Source of the DNA: Lingula anatina
Taxonomy: Eukaryota > Brachiopoda > Lingulata > Lingulida > Lingulidae
Assembly: GCF_001039355.2 (NCBI RefSeq)
Contig: NW_019775379.1
Span: 233,198-297,197, forward strand
Length of the DNA: 64,000 bases
Direction of reading: 5' to 3'
Part shown: positions 51,101 through 61,508 of the stretch, one piece after another
How the letters are laid out: each line of letters opens with the position of its first letter
Numbering within the stretch: the first letter of the stretch is position 1
Notes under the pieces: model-generated
What the model was told of the DNA's origin: nothing
Databases searched by the model: none
Seen by the model: only the letters and a program-made list of their open reading frames with translations
Program-made: the position numbers and the translations under genes

Positions 51101-54100
51101 CAGAGCCCAAACGAAGTTCACTATCAATAAACCTGAAAAATAGTACCAAATACTACAAATACTTCATTTGGTCTTTGAGAGGTAGAATTGCCCCTTGTTA
51201 TAAAGAATACTGGTAAAATATTTTTGTATATGACATGTCATGCTGATATCTTCTTGAAACGTTTTTACGTTAAAATGCAAGATTTTTTTCAATATTTATA
51301 CAACAAAGTCCGTAGTTCCACAACAAAACCACGAATACTGCACATACTGTATATAGGCACTTACCTCCGGCGCACAGTCCATTGAAAAAACGCATCGCAG
51401 CAAACACTTCCCACAAGGGGGCAAATGCGTTAGCGAAGCCGACTACCCCATTGAAAGTGATAGTTGCGTACCACACCGGTTTTCTTCCAAATGTATCAGC
51501 GAGCTGACTTATTATCAATGCTCCAAGCACAACACCTACCATCTGGATCGTTGTGATCAGATCACCGATGTATTTGAGGTTGCAAATAAGGTTCCACTGA
51601 AATGATAAATAATAAAAATCTTCTTTTCAGAATGTGAGTTCTTCGTACAAAGTTAAAACCATGTGCCGGACGACGTTACCTCTCAAAGACAATATAACAA
51701 GCCAAACCAGACAAATCAAACGACTTTCCATCTCTGTCCTCTACATATTACAGGAAAACAGTTTTCGTCTACCATTTCTCTTCTCCATGTGCCTTCCCTT
51801 GGGCAAAATCCTTGATCCGCCAGTGATTCGTTAACACTCGTTACGCCGAACAGCATGGTAATGGTACAGGTAAAAGAGTTGACAACCCGGAGAAAACTGC
51901 TCCCCATATAATTCAAAACAGAATTTCATTGCCTTTTTCTACATAAAGTTAAAACACAATTGGCCTACCTCTGAAACGATCGAAGTGAAATCCGAAACAT
52001 ACTGAATCCCCGGGCACATTCCGCCGTCAGAGTTGCAGGTATCCAATATAATAGCCGAACTATCGTTGGTTCCATTCCCGTAGAGGTCATCGAGTTCTGA
52101 CAAATGGTCAGTTCTATTCAAAGTCCGGTTCATCTGCGGACACAGCCACTGGGGTACTGCTGAGAAAAACACTGGCCCAAGCATTGTCCATCCCGTAACG
52201 AAATCACCCATGTTGATGGCGAGGAAGATCGCCAGCTGGCGACGACCAAGACCACCTAAATAAATTTTATCTTTATTATTCATTATAATATTAACATGCA
52301 GAATGCACTAGTTCTTTAGATTCAGTTCCTGTCAAATATTTTGAGAAAAAAAAATGCCTCAAGCACAGAAACACCCAGAAAAGATTTTGTATATTTTTAG
52401 GTAAATAATTTCTTCCCATCTCAACAAAGATATGTGATTAATGCATCCGCCCAAATTCCATCATTCCATTCGTTGGGACCCCCCCCCTCCCCCATCAGAC
52501 TTTTTTAAACTCTAAGTTCAATAGGCAAATATTGCTCCAGACAAAGTGCACATTTTTTACTTATAATTTTTAATGGACAAAATAAAAAGTAAAAACAAAT
52601 ATATATTCTGAACAGGGTTAATACGCATTAAAGCTAATCTGAATAACGCCAAGTTGCCTTATTCTGTAATAAATCCAAACTTTCAAATGAGAATCTGATC
52701 CGCATATGGGCGGACAATAAAAAAAAGGGATCTGATGGTACATGCAGCTGAGACAGCTTATTTCTAGTTGAAGCCCGTGTAGTGCGCACAGGGTATAAAT
52801 AACGGCCTAAATTTGCGATTGAAATATTATTCGAGGGGATTGGCTCGATTTCCCTTCCTTAGAGGTGTTTTACCTCTCATTTTGTTTTGGCGCAACGTGA
52901 AAAGAAAGATGAAATCTTATCTCTATAAGTCCTCTCAAATAGGCCACATAAAGATCTGAAAACTGTGATTAAAATCAAAATATCAAGGTATTCACAAGAT
53001 TTCTTTGCTCTATTTATCAAGATTCAGTGAAAATTGACAAAATGATAAAATTTAATGTTTGAAAGATGTAGTTTTAACTTAAAAGATGTTCTGTAACAAG
53101 AATATACAGGTGTTTTCACTGATAAAGTAGATCAATACTACATAGAAGTGTATGCTATAAACGCCAGAAAATAACAGCAAGAGGTCACGGTCTTATTTAT
53201 TTTGGAGTAAGAGGTGAAGCAAAATGAGTCAGTGAAGAAATTAGTTTGTTTGCTTTAGCAAAGCCAGTTGCGAGAACAGAGGTCAGGACCCTCCTCTCCG
53301 CCCTCACTGTTAGTTTATATGCAGCGCTGAAATCCCTGTATGTCTAGTGTCACAATACGTCAAGACGTGGACGTATTTGTTGATCACATTTATAGGCACA
53401 CAAAATATCTAACACACATTCAAAGACACTTTCCTATTCAATTTTTGCCACCATCTCTGTAAACACCTTATAGCAGGTGATCAAGTTCCATTTTTCTTGT
53501 TTAACATTTTAAAAGTTCTAAAGCGCGTTGAATGCCTTGAAACGTATGTTTTTTGTCATAGTGTAATCATATAGTATATAATATGTGGTTTACTAACCAG
53601 GACAGGTTTTGTCCCTGGATACAGTTGTATCACTGAAGTATAGGGATGGAGGACATGTTCCTCGAAGAAGGATTGGCTTCAATCTCATGTTAATGTGGGA
53701 TCAAAAGAAAAAGCGCACCACTTGGCATCCTGCTTACCCAGAAATTCACCACCAACTGTCTTTGCTTTATCAATTTTTTTTTCTTACTGTGCCGCCTGGT
53801 TATGTTGACACGGCGATATGAAGTAGCTTGTTTTTTACTGTCTTTTATTGCTTGAGTTTCGGCACCCTGAGTGTCAGAGGACACTGGAAACTCTCATCTT
53901 TACACAGTTTAAATGATCAACATGCCTATGGAGTTTATTGTGTTCTCTGAAATCCATGCTAGGGACTCACCGGTCGGGTAAATATAGGTTAATTGGCCTG
54001 ATATATACCGCCAACACTTTTTTAGGAATCCTTGTTTCATCATTTTTATGCATTGTCTTCTTAAGATGACAAAGTCTAACTTATTTTTGTCTCGAGTGGT

Positions 54101-54477
54101 TTATTTTTTGTCTGGGACCCATCGGTAATTCTCTACTTTTCGAACCCTCCCGGATCGTTTACATAAATGACGTCACCCTCTAAACAGGGGGGCACAGGAG
54201 GATGCCGTGACCTATTGCTCTACTTTAAAACAAAGCCTTTATCAAAATATTAGAACAGTGTGTAACAAGCCAAGTTCCATTACTTAGAGAAGAGAGACGA
54301 AATATAAAAACAAAATCAGTTCATTTAAAAACCATGCTCACTGGTGTTGGGACTTTTCTGTGTAGGTCTCTACCTCTTCAGCGTCCCCTGATCATCACTA
54401 ATAAATTAGGTTAGGTTAGGTTAGCACTTACCTATCTGGTCAAATATCTGCTCGAAACCCTTGTGTTCGGTTGCCAT
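48169..54477 (-). CDS. SLC22-type organic ion transporter, gene B' (recent duplicate of B, 11 exons)
   Basis: Minus-strand exons: 54432-54477, 51969-52255, 51365-51596, 50940-51132, 50689-50821, 50226-50326, 49945-50079, 49610-49692, 49008-49128, 48604-48676, 48169-48414. Every exon has the same length as in gene B and every splice site is canonical, so the 549-aa frame is complete. It keeps MATEHKGFEQIFDQI, ADTFGRKP, PESPRWL and the C-terminal LPETNRQALLDALPDW. Amino-acid differences from B are few and scattered, for example LSELDDLYGNGTNDSS in the extracellular loop, AMHDRL for AMHGRL after the ESPRWL signature, and ALQKAID for MLQKAID. Its start-proximal sequence duplicates that of B as far as about 54680, so B and B' may share regulation. 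Both look functional; substrate unknown. Confidence 0.88.
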
Positions 54478-54548
54478 GCTTTGTTTCGCTACTGCTTATT
54501 CAGGTCGTGTCCTTACGACCCAGCGAAAGGAAGTAATCAAGTCCGAGG

Positions 54549-54555
54549 TTATAAA
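54549..54555 (-). promoter_or_regulatory. Possible TATA-like box of SLC22 gene B'
   Basis: TTTATAA on the minus strand, ~75 bp upstream of the B' ATG, same position as in gene B. Confidence 0.3.
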
Positions 54556-54680
54556 CAGCTTCTCCGAGATTACAAGTTTGTTTAATCATAGGCAAGGCCT
54601 TGACGGGTGCACAGAAAACTGGTAATTTGAGCTGGTGAACTTGGTGTCAGCATAAGTTTACTACTCTCTGTAGTGGCACG

Positions 54681-56299
54681 TCTGTATATGCATCCGGAGC
54701 TACTGCACTAGTGTGCATCATACGCATGCGAGGCCGTACACTTAGGAATTTTGTTGTTTTGAGGGGGGGAGGGGCAGTTGCAGAAGGCCTACAGCATATT
54801 TTTAGTACCGCCAGTGGTGATCGGCTAGAAAGTGACTGATGGAAAGTAAGAGATTTTTGATGCACCGAGAAAAAGAACATGCTAGCAATAAAGGTAAAAT
54901 CAAGATTTCTGACCCCCCCCCCCCGCCCCCATTCCACTACCCCGTGCAGTGTACATATATAGCTTGTAATGCTCTACAAGACTGCTGCTGCTATAAAAAA
55001 CTGATACAAGATAAGAGATATAAGGAATATATAGATATTGCTCTCTACATAAGCCGCACACCAATGCTGTAGTAATTTGTTATTCTTGACAAGTACTTTC
55101 AAAATAATAAATTAATTGTTACTCTCTAGCAGTCTCGAACTGCTCATACCTCGAAACTAGTGGACTAGAAGCAGTCTTCTCTAGCTGTTACAAACTACAT
55201 TAGTCTTACATGCAATTTGGTAGGGAAGACCTATATAGATAGTAAAGGGTGCCGATAGTACCTTGTTCCATTATTTATTTTTATTTAATTATTATTATTT
55301 TTTATAAAGAAGCGCAGTGGTGAGCATGTCCTTGATTCGGGGAATGAGTCTTTCTTTAAAATATTATCTTCACTGTTAACAAGGATCAGTACCAAAATAA
55401 CCGAGCCCACTCTTTATTAAAGGTTGTCTCTATGATTAGACTGTTTAATGTTGTTAATCATACAAACGAGGTTTTGCGGGCAACGGTATTTCAAAATCGC
55501 CACCCTTCACAGCCGCCTTTCTAAGAAAACCACAAATACCGGTACACTGAGTAAAAAATAAAATTCATTTTTATTTGCTTTTGGTGTGCTTGGTAATCCT
55601 TCATTAACGACGGAATTCAAATTATTTCCATGTAAGTTGCTCTGTCGCGTATTGGCGCTAAAGATTGAAAATATGCTCATCCATTTCTGCCACTGCAATA
55701 TTGTGTTTGTCAATGTGAAATTCAAGGACCTTTTTTTCATACTGTGAACAGCGAAGCATTTTTCTGCAAAAATATTTCATTTTGCACTTTACCGTTCAAA
55801 ACCGTGTGTTCTACTATTTCGTTTCCCTAAATATTTAAGAGAGACCTTAATTTGCAAATGAGAACGTAGCCTCTTACTGAACGCTTCATTATCGACAATG
55901 GCTCCAAATACTATCACTGCCATGAGCTGCAAAGCAACTGCCTTAACGTCCTTCATAGTAATGTTTCCTTTGTCTCCTCGTCAAAACCTTATTGCCTCCG
56001 TGCCAAAGTCTTACTGATACCCAGCTTTTTTTCTGAAAGACAGCACTATGCAACATAATGGGTACATATTTGTCTCACTCGCCCTTTTCATACGTAAAGA
56101 GCTGTGTAGAGTACGCAGGGGCGGATCCAGGATAATTTGAAGAGGGGTCTGCGGATACGAAGCCGACACTCCCCTACCCCCTTTTGGTAGTTCAGAGGGC
56201 GAGCGGTGCCATTTGGTACGGTTTAGAACTATGATTCAGCTAGTCAAAATTCTAATTTGAAGACTAAACCTTTGGTGTGATTTTCTTTCAGAAATCTGC
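54681..56299. other. Intergenic interval between B' and the LINE remnant
   Basis: No gene recognised. Contains a poly-C run near 54917 and CAGGGGCGGATCCAGG at 56116-56131, a sequence often seen at the termini of hAT-type non-autonomous elements in animals. Confidence 0.5.
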
Positions 56300-56912
56300 C
56301 ACTGGTTACTACACAATTGTGTCAATGATGGCAAAACAGAAGTAGTTCAGTTTATCTCACGTTTTTCTAAAATGCAGAAAAATTAGAAGTATTAGGAACT
56401 GGAAACAGCATGGTCACGGTAAAAGATGAGGTTAAAAACTTAAAAGTAATTTTTGATAACAAGTGCGATGTGGCCGCCGACATCAGTAAAAAAAAAAAAA
56501 GCAGAACCGCTTTCTTTGGTCTTTAAAAATCTCCAAACTATCCCGTATCCTTGACAAAGGTCAAATGGAGAGGTTTATCTATGCCTTCATAACTTCACAT
56601 CTTGACTACGGAAACAGTCTACTGTATGGTCTTCCTACGTACCAAATTAAAAAAACTGCAATTTGTCCAAAATGCCGCAGCACGACTACTGACCAAATCC
56701 CGTCTTAGATCAAACATTTCACCTATCTTAGTTGAACTACATTGGCTTCCAGTACGACAGAGAATAGTTTTTAAATTACTGCTGTTTTTTTTTTAATTCA
56801 CCGGGGGTGAATGCCCTTAATATTTTTAAAACTCTATATGCTACATCCAAGTTCAGCGAATCACACCAGGTCCACCAGATCTACCTCTCCTCTTTGCTTT
56901 ACCAGGAATAAC

Positions 56913-56943
<31 letters not shown>

Positions 56944-57312
56944 AAACCGACGGCCACAGGGCATTTTCAGTTGCAGCTCCCATTTTATGGAATGAACTAC
57001 CCTCACACATTCGGACTACAGATGGTGTTGACTTTTTTAAAAAAAGACTTGGAAACATTCTCATTTGCACAGAACTTCAATTAATGTTAATACTTGAAAT
57101 TATATATTTTCTCGTTTTTTCATAAAAAAGTTTTATTATCTAGAGTATTACTATCACAACCAGCACTGATTATTTTAATTGTTTTAGTCACCTCAGCTTT
57201 TAGTATTTAAATATAATTACTTGTAATTCTGATAATTTTATTTGTAAACAGCACTGAGGCGGAAGTGTAGTGCGTTTTTTAAGAAATAAATAATATTATT
57301 AATTATAATAAA
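56300..57312 (+). mobile_element. Degenerate 3' end of a CR1/L2-like LINE retrotransposon
   Basis: In shifting frames, the plus strand spells the typical end of a non-LTR reverse-transcriptase ORF: CVNDGKTEVVQFIS, then GQMERFIYAFITSHLDYGNS, then KLQFVQNAAARLLTKSR, ELHWLPVRQRIVFKLL, and finally FSVAAPILWNELPSHIR with FFKKRL. It is 5'-truncated, frameshifted, and broken by an A12 run (~56489) and an A~28 run (~56912-56940) inside the coding part. The end is an AT-rich tail with AAATAAATAATATTATT, as in CR1/L2-type elements. Clade assignment is by motif memory only. Its 3' part (from 56971) is repeated at about 61509-61840 as part of the Ly6 duplication. Confidence 0.8.
57237..57242 (-). terminator. 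Candidate Ly6 polyadenylation signal within the LINE tail
   Basis: Plus-strand TTTATT, AATAAA for the minus-strand gene, ~230 nt after its stop. It lies inside the antisense LINE 3' region, so the element may have supplied the gene's 3' end. The same motif recurs in the second copy. Confidence 0.4.
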
Positions 57313-57469
57313 TTGCAAAAAAATATGATTACTCATTTCGTATTTCTAAAAGGCATAAAGAGATAATAATAAGAGTTTGTAAAGCTTCGCTTGTTTCATT
57401 TCACGTTCCAACTACAAAAAAAAAAATGTTGATTGCAGAAGATTATCTGAGGCCGCTGTTTTCTTTCTG

Positions 57470-60404
57470 TTACATCTTTCCGAGGAGGAATGCTGCGAAG
57501 ATGGAGACCAGTCCCATAAGAAGCACACTGCTGGACACTGTGGCACTGCCGTTGCAAAGTTCCCCGCTGCACACACACACGCTCCCCGTCACCCCCGCTA
57601 TAGAGGTCTCCGTGCAACCATTGCTCTGCCCGGAAACGGCACAGGTGCGAGCGACGCTCTGGACGCCTGCAAACAGGTAAATAGCATTTGTTCAGAATTC
57701 TGCATTTGTCAACTTTAAATAGACACGACGATTACATATAAGTCGTACAGACTCGACTACTTAGAGTAGTCACTGTCATATCAAAGCATTAGACACAAAA
57801 GGTACATGTATGTCAATATTTTATTTTCAGGTGAAATTTTACAGGTTCTCTCTCTCTCTCTTTTTATATTTTTTAATTAATTAATTTATTTGTCACCTGA
57901 AGTCTCAGCCTTGGTCTTCTGACAGCCAGCGGAGCAGTCGACTGTATTGCCCGAGTTTGCAGCCTTGTCAAATGGGTCGTTACAATTTGTGCACGAGTAA
58001 CACTTCACTGCGCTAGCTGAAAGAAAAATTTAATCATCTGGTTTAATGTGCCATTTACTCTCCTGTTAAAGATGTAATAAGAAATCCTCGTAGTAGTACT
58101 GATAGACTATGTACATAGTTAAATATGATGATGTTTTAAGCTAGGTTGGTTCGTCGGCATGTGCGTGGAAGGCTGACTGGAACAAATAGAAGCAATATTG
58201 AAGTAATATGTCTGTTTGAATTAAAGAACAATTGTCTAAAGAAACAGATAAAAGAGCTAACAATTTTATCAGAATCACAAGGCTTGCGTGCTTAGTCACA
58301 AATCTATATTTGAATTTCCTTGTATTACGTACCGGTAATACTGCTTATGGCATAAGTTATGCTTATCAAACTAATTATAAGTGACTACGAGAACAATCGG
58401 CAACAGGCACGAGTGTTACCTCTCAGGTAGGCCTTACCCCGACCTTGTGACAATCAATGAAATAACACAAATGATTAAAATGATTGAATATTACTTACTA
58501 ATAACCCATAATACGCAATATGATGTTCATTTGGACGGGCAAGGGCCAATTTAAAGGAGAGAATAGTGAAGCGGCAAAACTCGTTGCACTCTAACAAATT
58601 CCAAGCCAGCACATTCCATTTTCTGTTTTGGCGATACTTTGTACAAAAGAAAATTAGCAAACTTATAGCCCAAGGTAAGTCCTGTAAACAAGGAAGTGTT
58701 TGTTATGCAATTCGACTGTATTTGACACACAGATGTGTTATCTTTAATTCAAACAGATTAACTTAATACTATTGGAACCTAGGTAACAACAGCTTATTAA
58801 TAGGAAAGGCCTAAATTACTTAACAAGGTTAACATTAAAATACCAGGGAAAACGACGTGTGTTTCACGCACAAGACCACTCGAATCATGATCACGACAAA
58901 ACACTGTCAAACAGACATTCCCTTATCTTAGCGATAGACCTAGACACCGACATACCGCGTAAGAAGCTAAATAAAAACTATTTTGCATTAATCATAAAAG
59001 CAGCCTCTAAAAAGGCCATCAAACCGTGGGTTTTCTGGGCCCATCACACATATCCTGAAAGACTCGTGTTTAATTATCCGGTTCAAACTGTGCATCAGAG
59101 AATTCGGGCAATTTTTGAAATCGTTTTTCTATATCAGTTTATATTTCAAAGGAGCGCAAGCAGATATTTTCACATTTAAATAAAACGAAATCTAAGGCCA
59201 CTGTTAGATTTTAATGCATATAACAAAACTATTAAATTGATCTATTATTGATCTATTACACTGACGTTGTCGTTATTAGGTTCGCACGTAGGCCCACTTT
59301 AGACACTATGTTTATTTACACTTTTGCACACTTTCACACACTTTTTACAGATAATTCCGTTACTCATTAGAATTAAATTTGGATTTCGTTGTGCTATGTT
59401 TAAGGCGGGAGCAGACCGCCTATAGTTCGGGGAAGGACTCCAACGGCCAGCGTTTTATTTGGTGGGCGAGGAGGTAAGAAAACCTTATAGATAAATTTCT
59501 GATGGAAATTCATCTGTGTAGTCTGTTGATCATATTATAAGACTAAACTTTTCATTTTCTGTATTAAATTAAAGCTGTATCTTACAGAGTTTTTATTTGT
59601 GTAGATAATGAAAAGTGTAGCCTTATAAATGATAGGCTACATAATTCTTCTAATTTTCTCCAATTTTTTTTAAATTTTGTATCCAAAAGCGACAGTAGCA
59701 GTAAGAAGCCTGTGCACGCCTTGAAAGTATTAACTGCAGTACTTTAGGCCTAATTTTAACACGCCTCTTGCTAAAAGGGGTTGCTTCTTGCTATTCCCAC
59801 ATCTACAAAATACAATTGAACTTTAATTGTTCATAAGCCTACCTACTACATATAATTACAACCTGTCGTCTAAATGTTAGAAAATGTTTTTTTGTTAATC
59901 TTATCATTTTTTATCTTTAATTTGTTTAAAAAAAGTCTACTAAATGTTTATCTCTCATAAAATGTTTTTACTAATTGTATTTTCTTTTATGCATCTTTTT
60001 TTTCTACAAACCCTATATTTTACTGTTCCAGCATATATCTCATAATATTAGCAAAGCACATGTCTACTGCCTAGTAAACAAGAAGGTATTTTTATAAATA
60101 GATATAAGAAATAAGACACTTGTATTTCATTTTAAGTTGTGTGACAGTGGGTCATAAAAACGAAATGAAATTGCACTCACACCATTTCTATGCAAAAAGC
60201 AGCTATAAAAAGTAATATCTAAAGGGGACTAGGTTTATGAAATTAAGTCTATCGGGCAGCTTTACACTTACAAATTTAATGATTACTCTTGATGTAAGGT
60301 TATTTTCTCTAAAGTAGCATAGTCTGATGGCTATAAAACTTACTTGTATCGATCGAAACCCAGCAAACAACGAGCAAAATAGCAACAGTGTAAAACTTGG
60401 CCAT
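57470..60404 (-). CDS. Ly6/uPAR (three-finger, CD59-like) GPI-anchored protein, copy 1
   Basis: Minus-strand exons 60344-60404, 57897-58016 and 57470-57666 join in matching phase 1 to give 125 aa. The three-exon layout (signal, first half, second half plus anchor) is the usual one for Ly6/uPAR genes. A hydrophobic signal peptide (MAKFYTVAILLVVCWVSI) is followed by a mature domain with ten cysteines opening KCYSCTNC and closing with the diagnostic CSGELCN. After Cys-Asn a small/polar stretch (GSATVSSS) and a hydrophobic end (VLLMGLVSIFAAFLLGKM) predict a GPI anchor, so the protein is probably extracellular and tethered to the cell surface. Role within the family (complement control, receptor modulation, junctions) cannot be told. 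The promoter has a TATA box and initiator. A near-identical partial copy begins at 62002. Confidence 0.88.
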
Positions 60405-60476
60405 CCTGTAAAGATGTTAAAGGAAATCTTTCAAAAAGTTTCAGTTCTGCTTAACGGCACGCCTTGTCCTTCAAAC

Positions 60477-60507
60477 TGACGCCTCTCCTTGCTGTGGACC
60501 TTTTATA
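60477..60507 (-). promoter_or_regulatory. Ly6 core promoter: TATA box and initiator
   Basis: On the minus strand, TATAAAAGG (60499-60507) is followed 30 bp on by an initiator-like TCAGTTT with its A at 60477. This would give a 5' UTR of about 72 nt before the ATG at 60404. An inverted CCAAT (plus-strand CCAAT near 60532) lies just upstream. Confidence 0.65.
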
Positions 60508-60509
60508 CC

Positions 60510-61508
60510 CGCGTGTTGCCTCAACCGCCATCCAATGGAATCGCATCGCAGGGCAGGGAAGGTGCGTTTCCGTTATGACGCGTAAGTTAATCATTCGTGC
60601 CTATTTCTTCTACTATAAACGAAAAATGAGTCTTTCTAAATTATTTGATACATATATTAATTTTATATCTCTCTTTTTACCAAAAGAAGATTGGATCTAA
60701 TCGTGTTTCATAGAAAAATAGTAAAAACTTTGCTCCTTCAAACACGGACTCGATTATCCACAGCTGGCCTATTTTCAGTTGGTGTGTGGGTTGGGCACGG
60801 GGTTTTCAAGGGCAAGATAGGATTTCGCAATGCCCATTTGTTTTCGCTTAAAAATCCCGAGAAAAAAGTTGTGCAATACTGAAAGATCCTAAATCGTCTG
60901 TCTGTGGTTGAAAGTTGCCACAGACTTGTTAATAAGAAAAATCGCACCCTCGTGTTTCTTTGGGCCTTTTTTCGAAGGGACAGTTGCAAAATCTGTCAAT
61001 AGGTTTGTTGAAACTTCCCATTTGCCCTTCTTTTAATAATCTATTACACAAAGCTGTCGAATTTAATGATATACATATACATCCACCCTTTTTATGTTTT
61101 ATTGCTTCAACCAATGCAATGAAATTAACTTATCTTTGATTGAAGAGGGTACAGGCCAACATGATAAAAAAACTTTTATTATTTTTTTTTGTGTCGAGTT
61201 TAAGCTTACTTCGTGATTAATAATTGCATGTATCATGTGCCTTAATAATTACACTTTTCAAAACATTTTAAATCCATTAGTTACATAGGCCTATGATATA
61301 GAAATCCACATTACGCAAGAAAGCTTAATGGCTCTCCTTGGCTTTTTTCCTTAAAGTTTCTACATGTAGGCCTACCAACGTGTACTTATATTATCTGGAC
61401 TTTAAGTTAACGTTAACCACCCCATGCCCAGGANCTTTGCTTCTAACACCACTGCACGTCACTTCCGGCACAATTCTGACCAATGCTGATCTTCTCCGGT
61501 ACCCGTTA
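60510..61508. other. Upstream flank of Ly6 copy 1
   Basis: No gene seen; AT-rich DNA reaching the start of the second duplication unit. One ambiguous base (N) stands at about 61433, just before the unit junction. Confidence 0.5.

Larger units (their letters stand above)
45345..54680. repeat. Segmental duplication, unit 2 (daughter copy, ~9.3 kb)
   Basis: Daughter copy of 35281-45332, same orientation, holding psi-A' and gene B'. It is shorter through the ~1-kb deletion in psi-A', but has gained DNA absent from unit 1 in intron 1 of B' (about 52690-53590). Similarity ends near 54680, after GTAGTGGCACGTCTG. Confidence 0.88.
56971..61508. repeat. Ly6-locus tandem duplication, unit 1 (~4.54 kb)
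   Basis: The sequence from inside the LINE coding remnant through the whole Ly6 gene and beyond is repeated in the same orientation from about 61509 to the end of the window, offset ~4538 bp. Introns, flanks and LINE tail all match with scattered substitutions and short indels. Confidence 0.88.

Noticed and set aside
57426-57680. 84-codon plus-strand frame, repeated at 61916-62212
   Set aside because: It is the antisense shadow of Ly6 exon 3, whose minus-strand frame has the cysteine pattern, splice sites and GPI signal.
58859-59179. 106-codon plus-strand frame repeated in both Ly6 units
   Set aside because: The second copy (63421 onward) has an in-frame stop and the peptide has no recognisable motif; similarity is explained by the segmental duplication.
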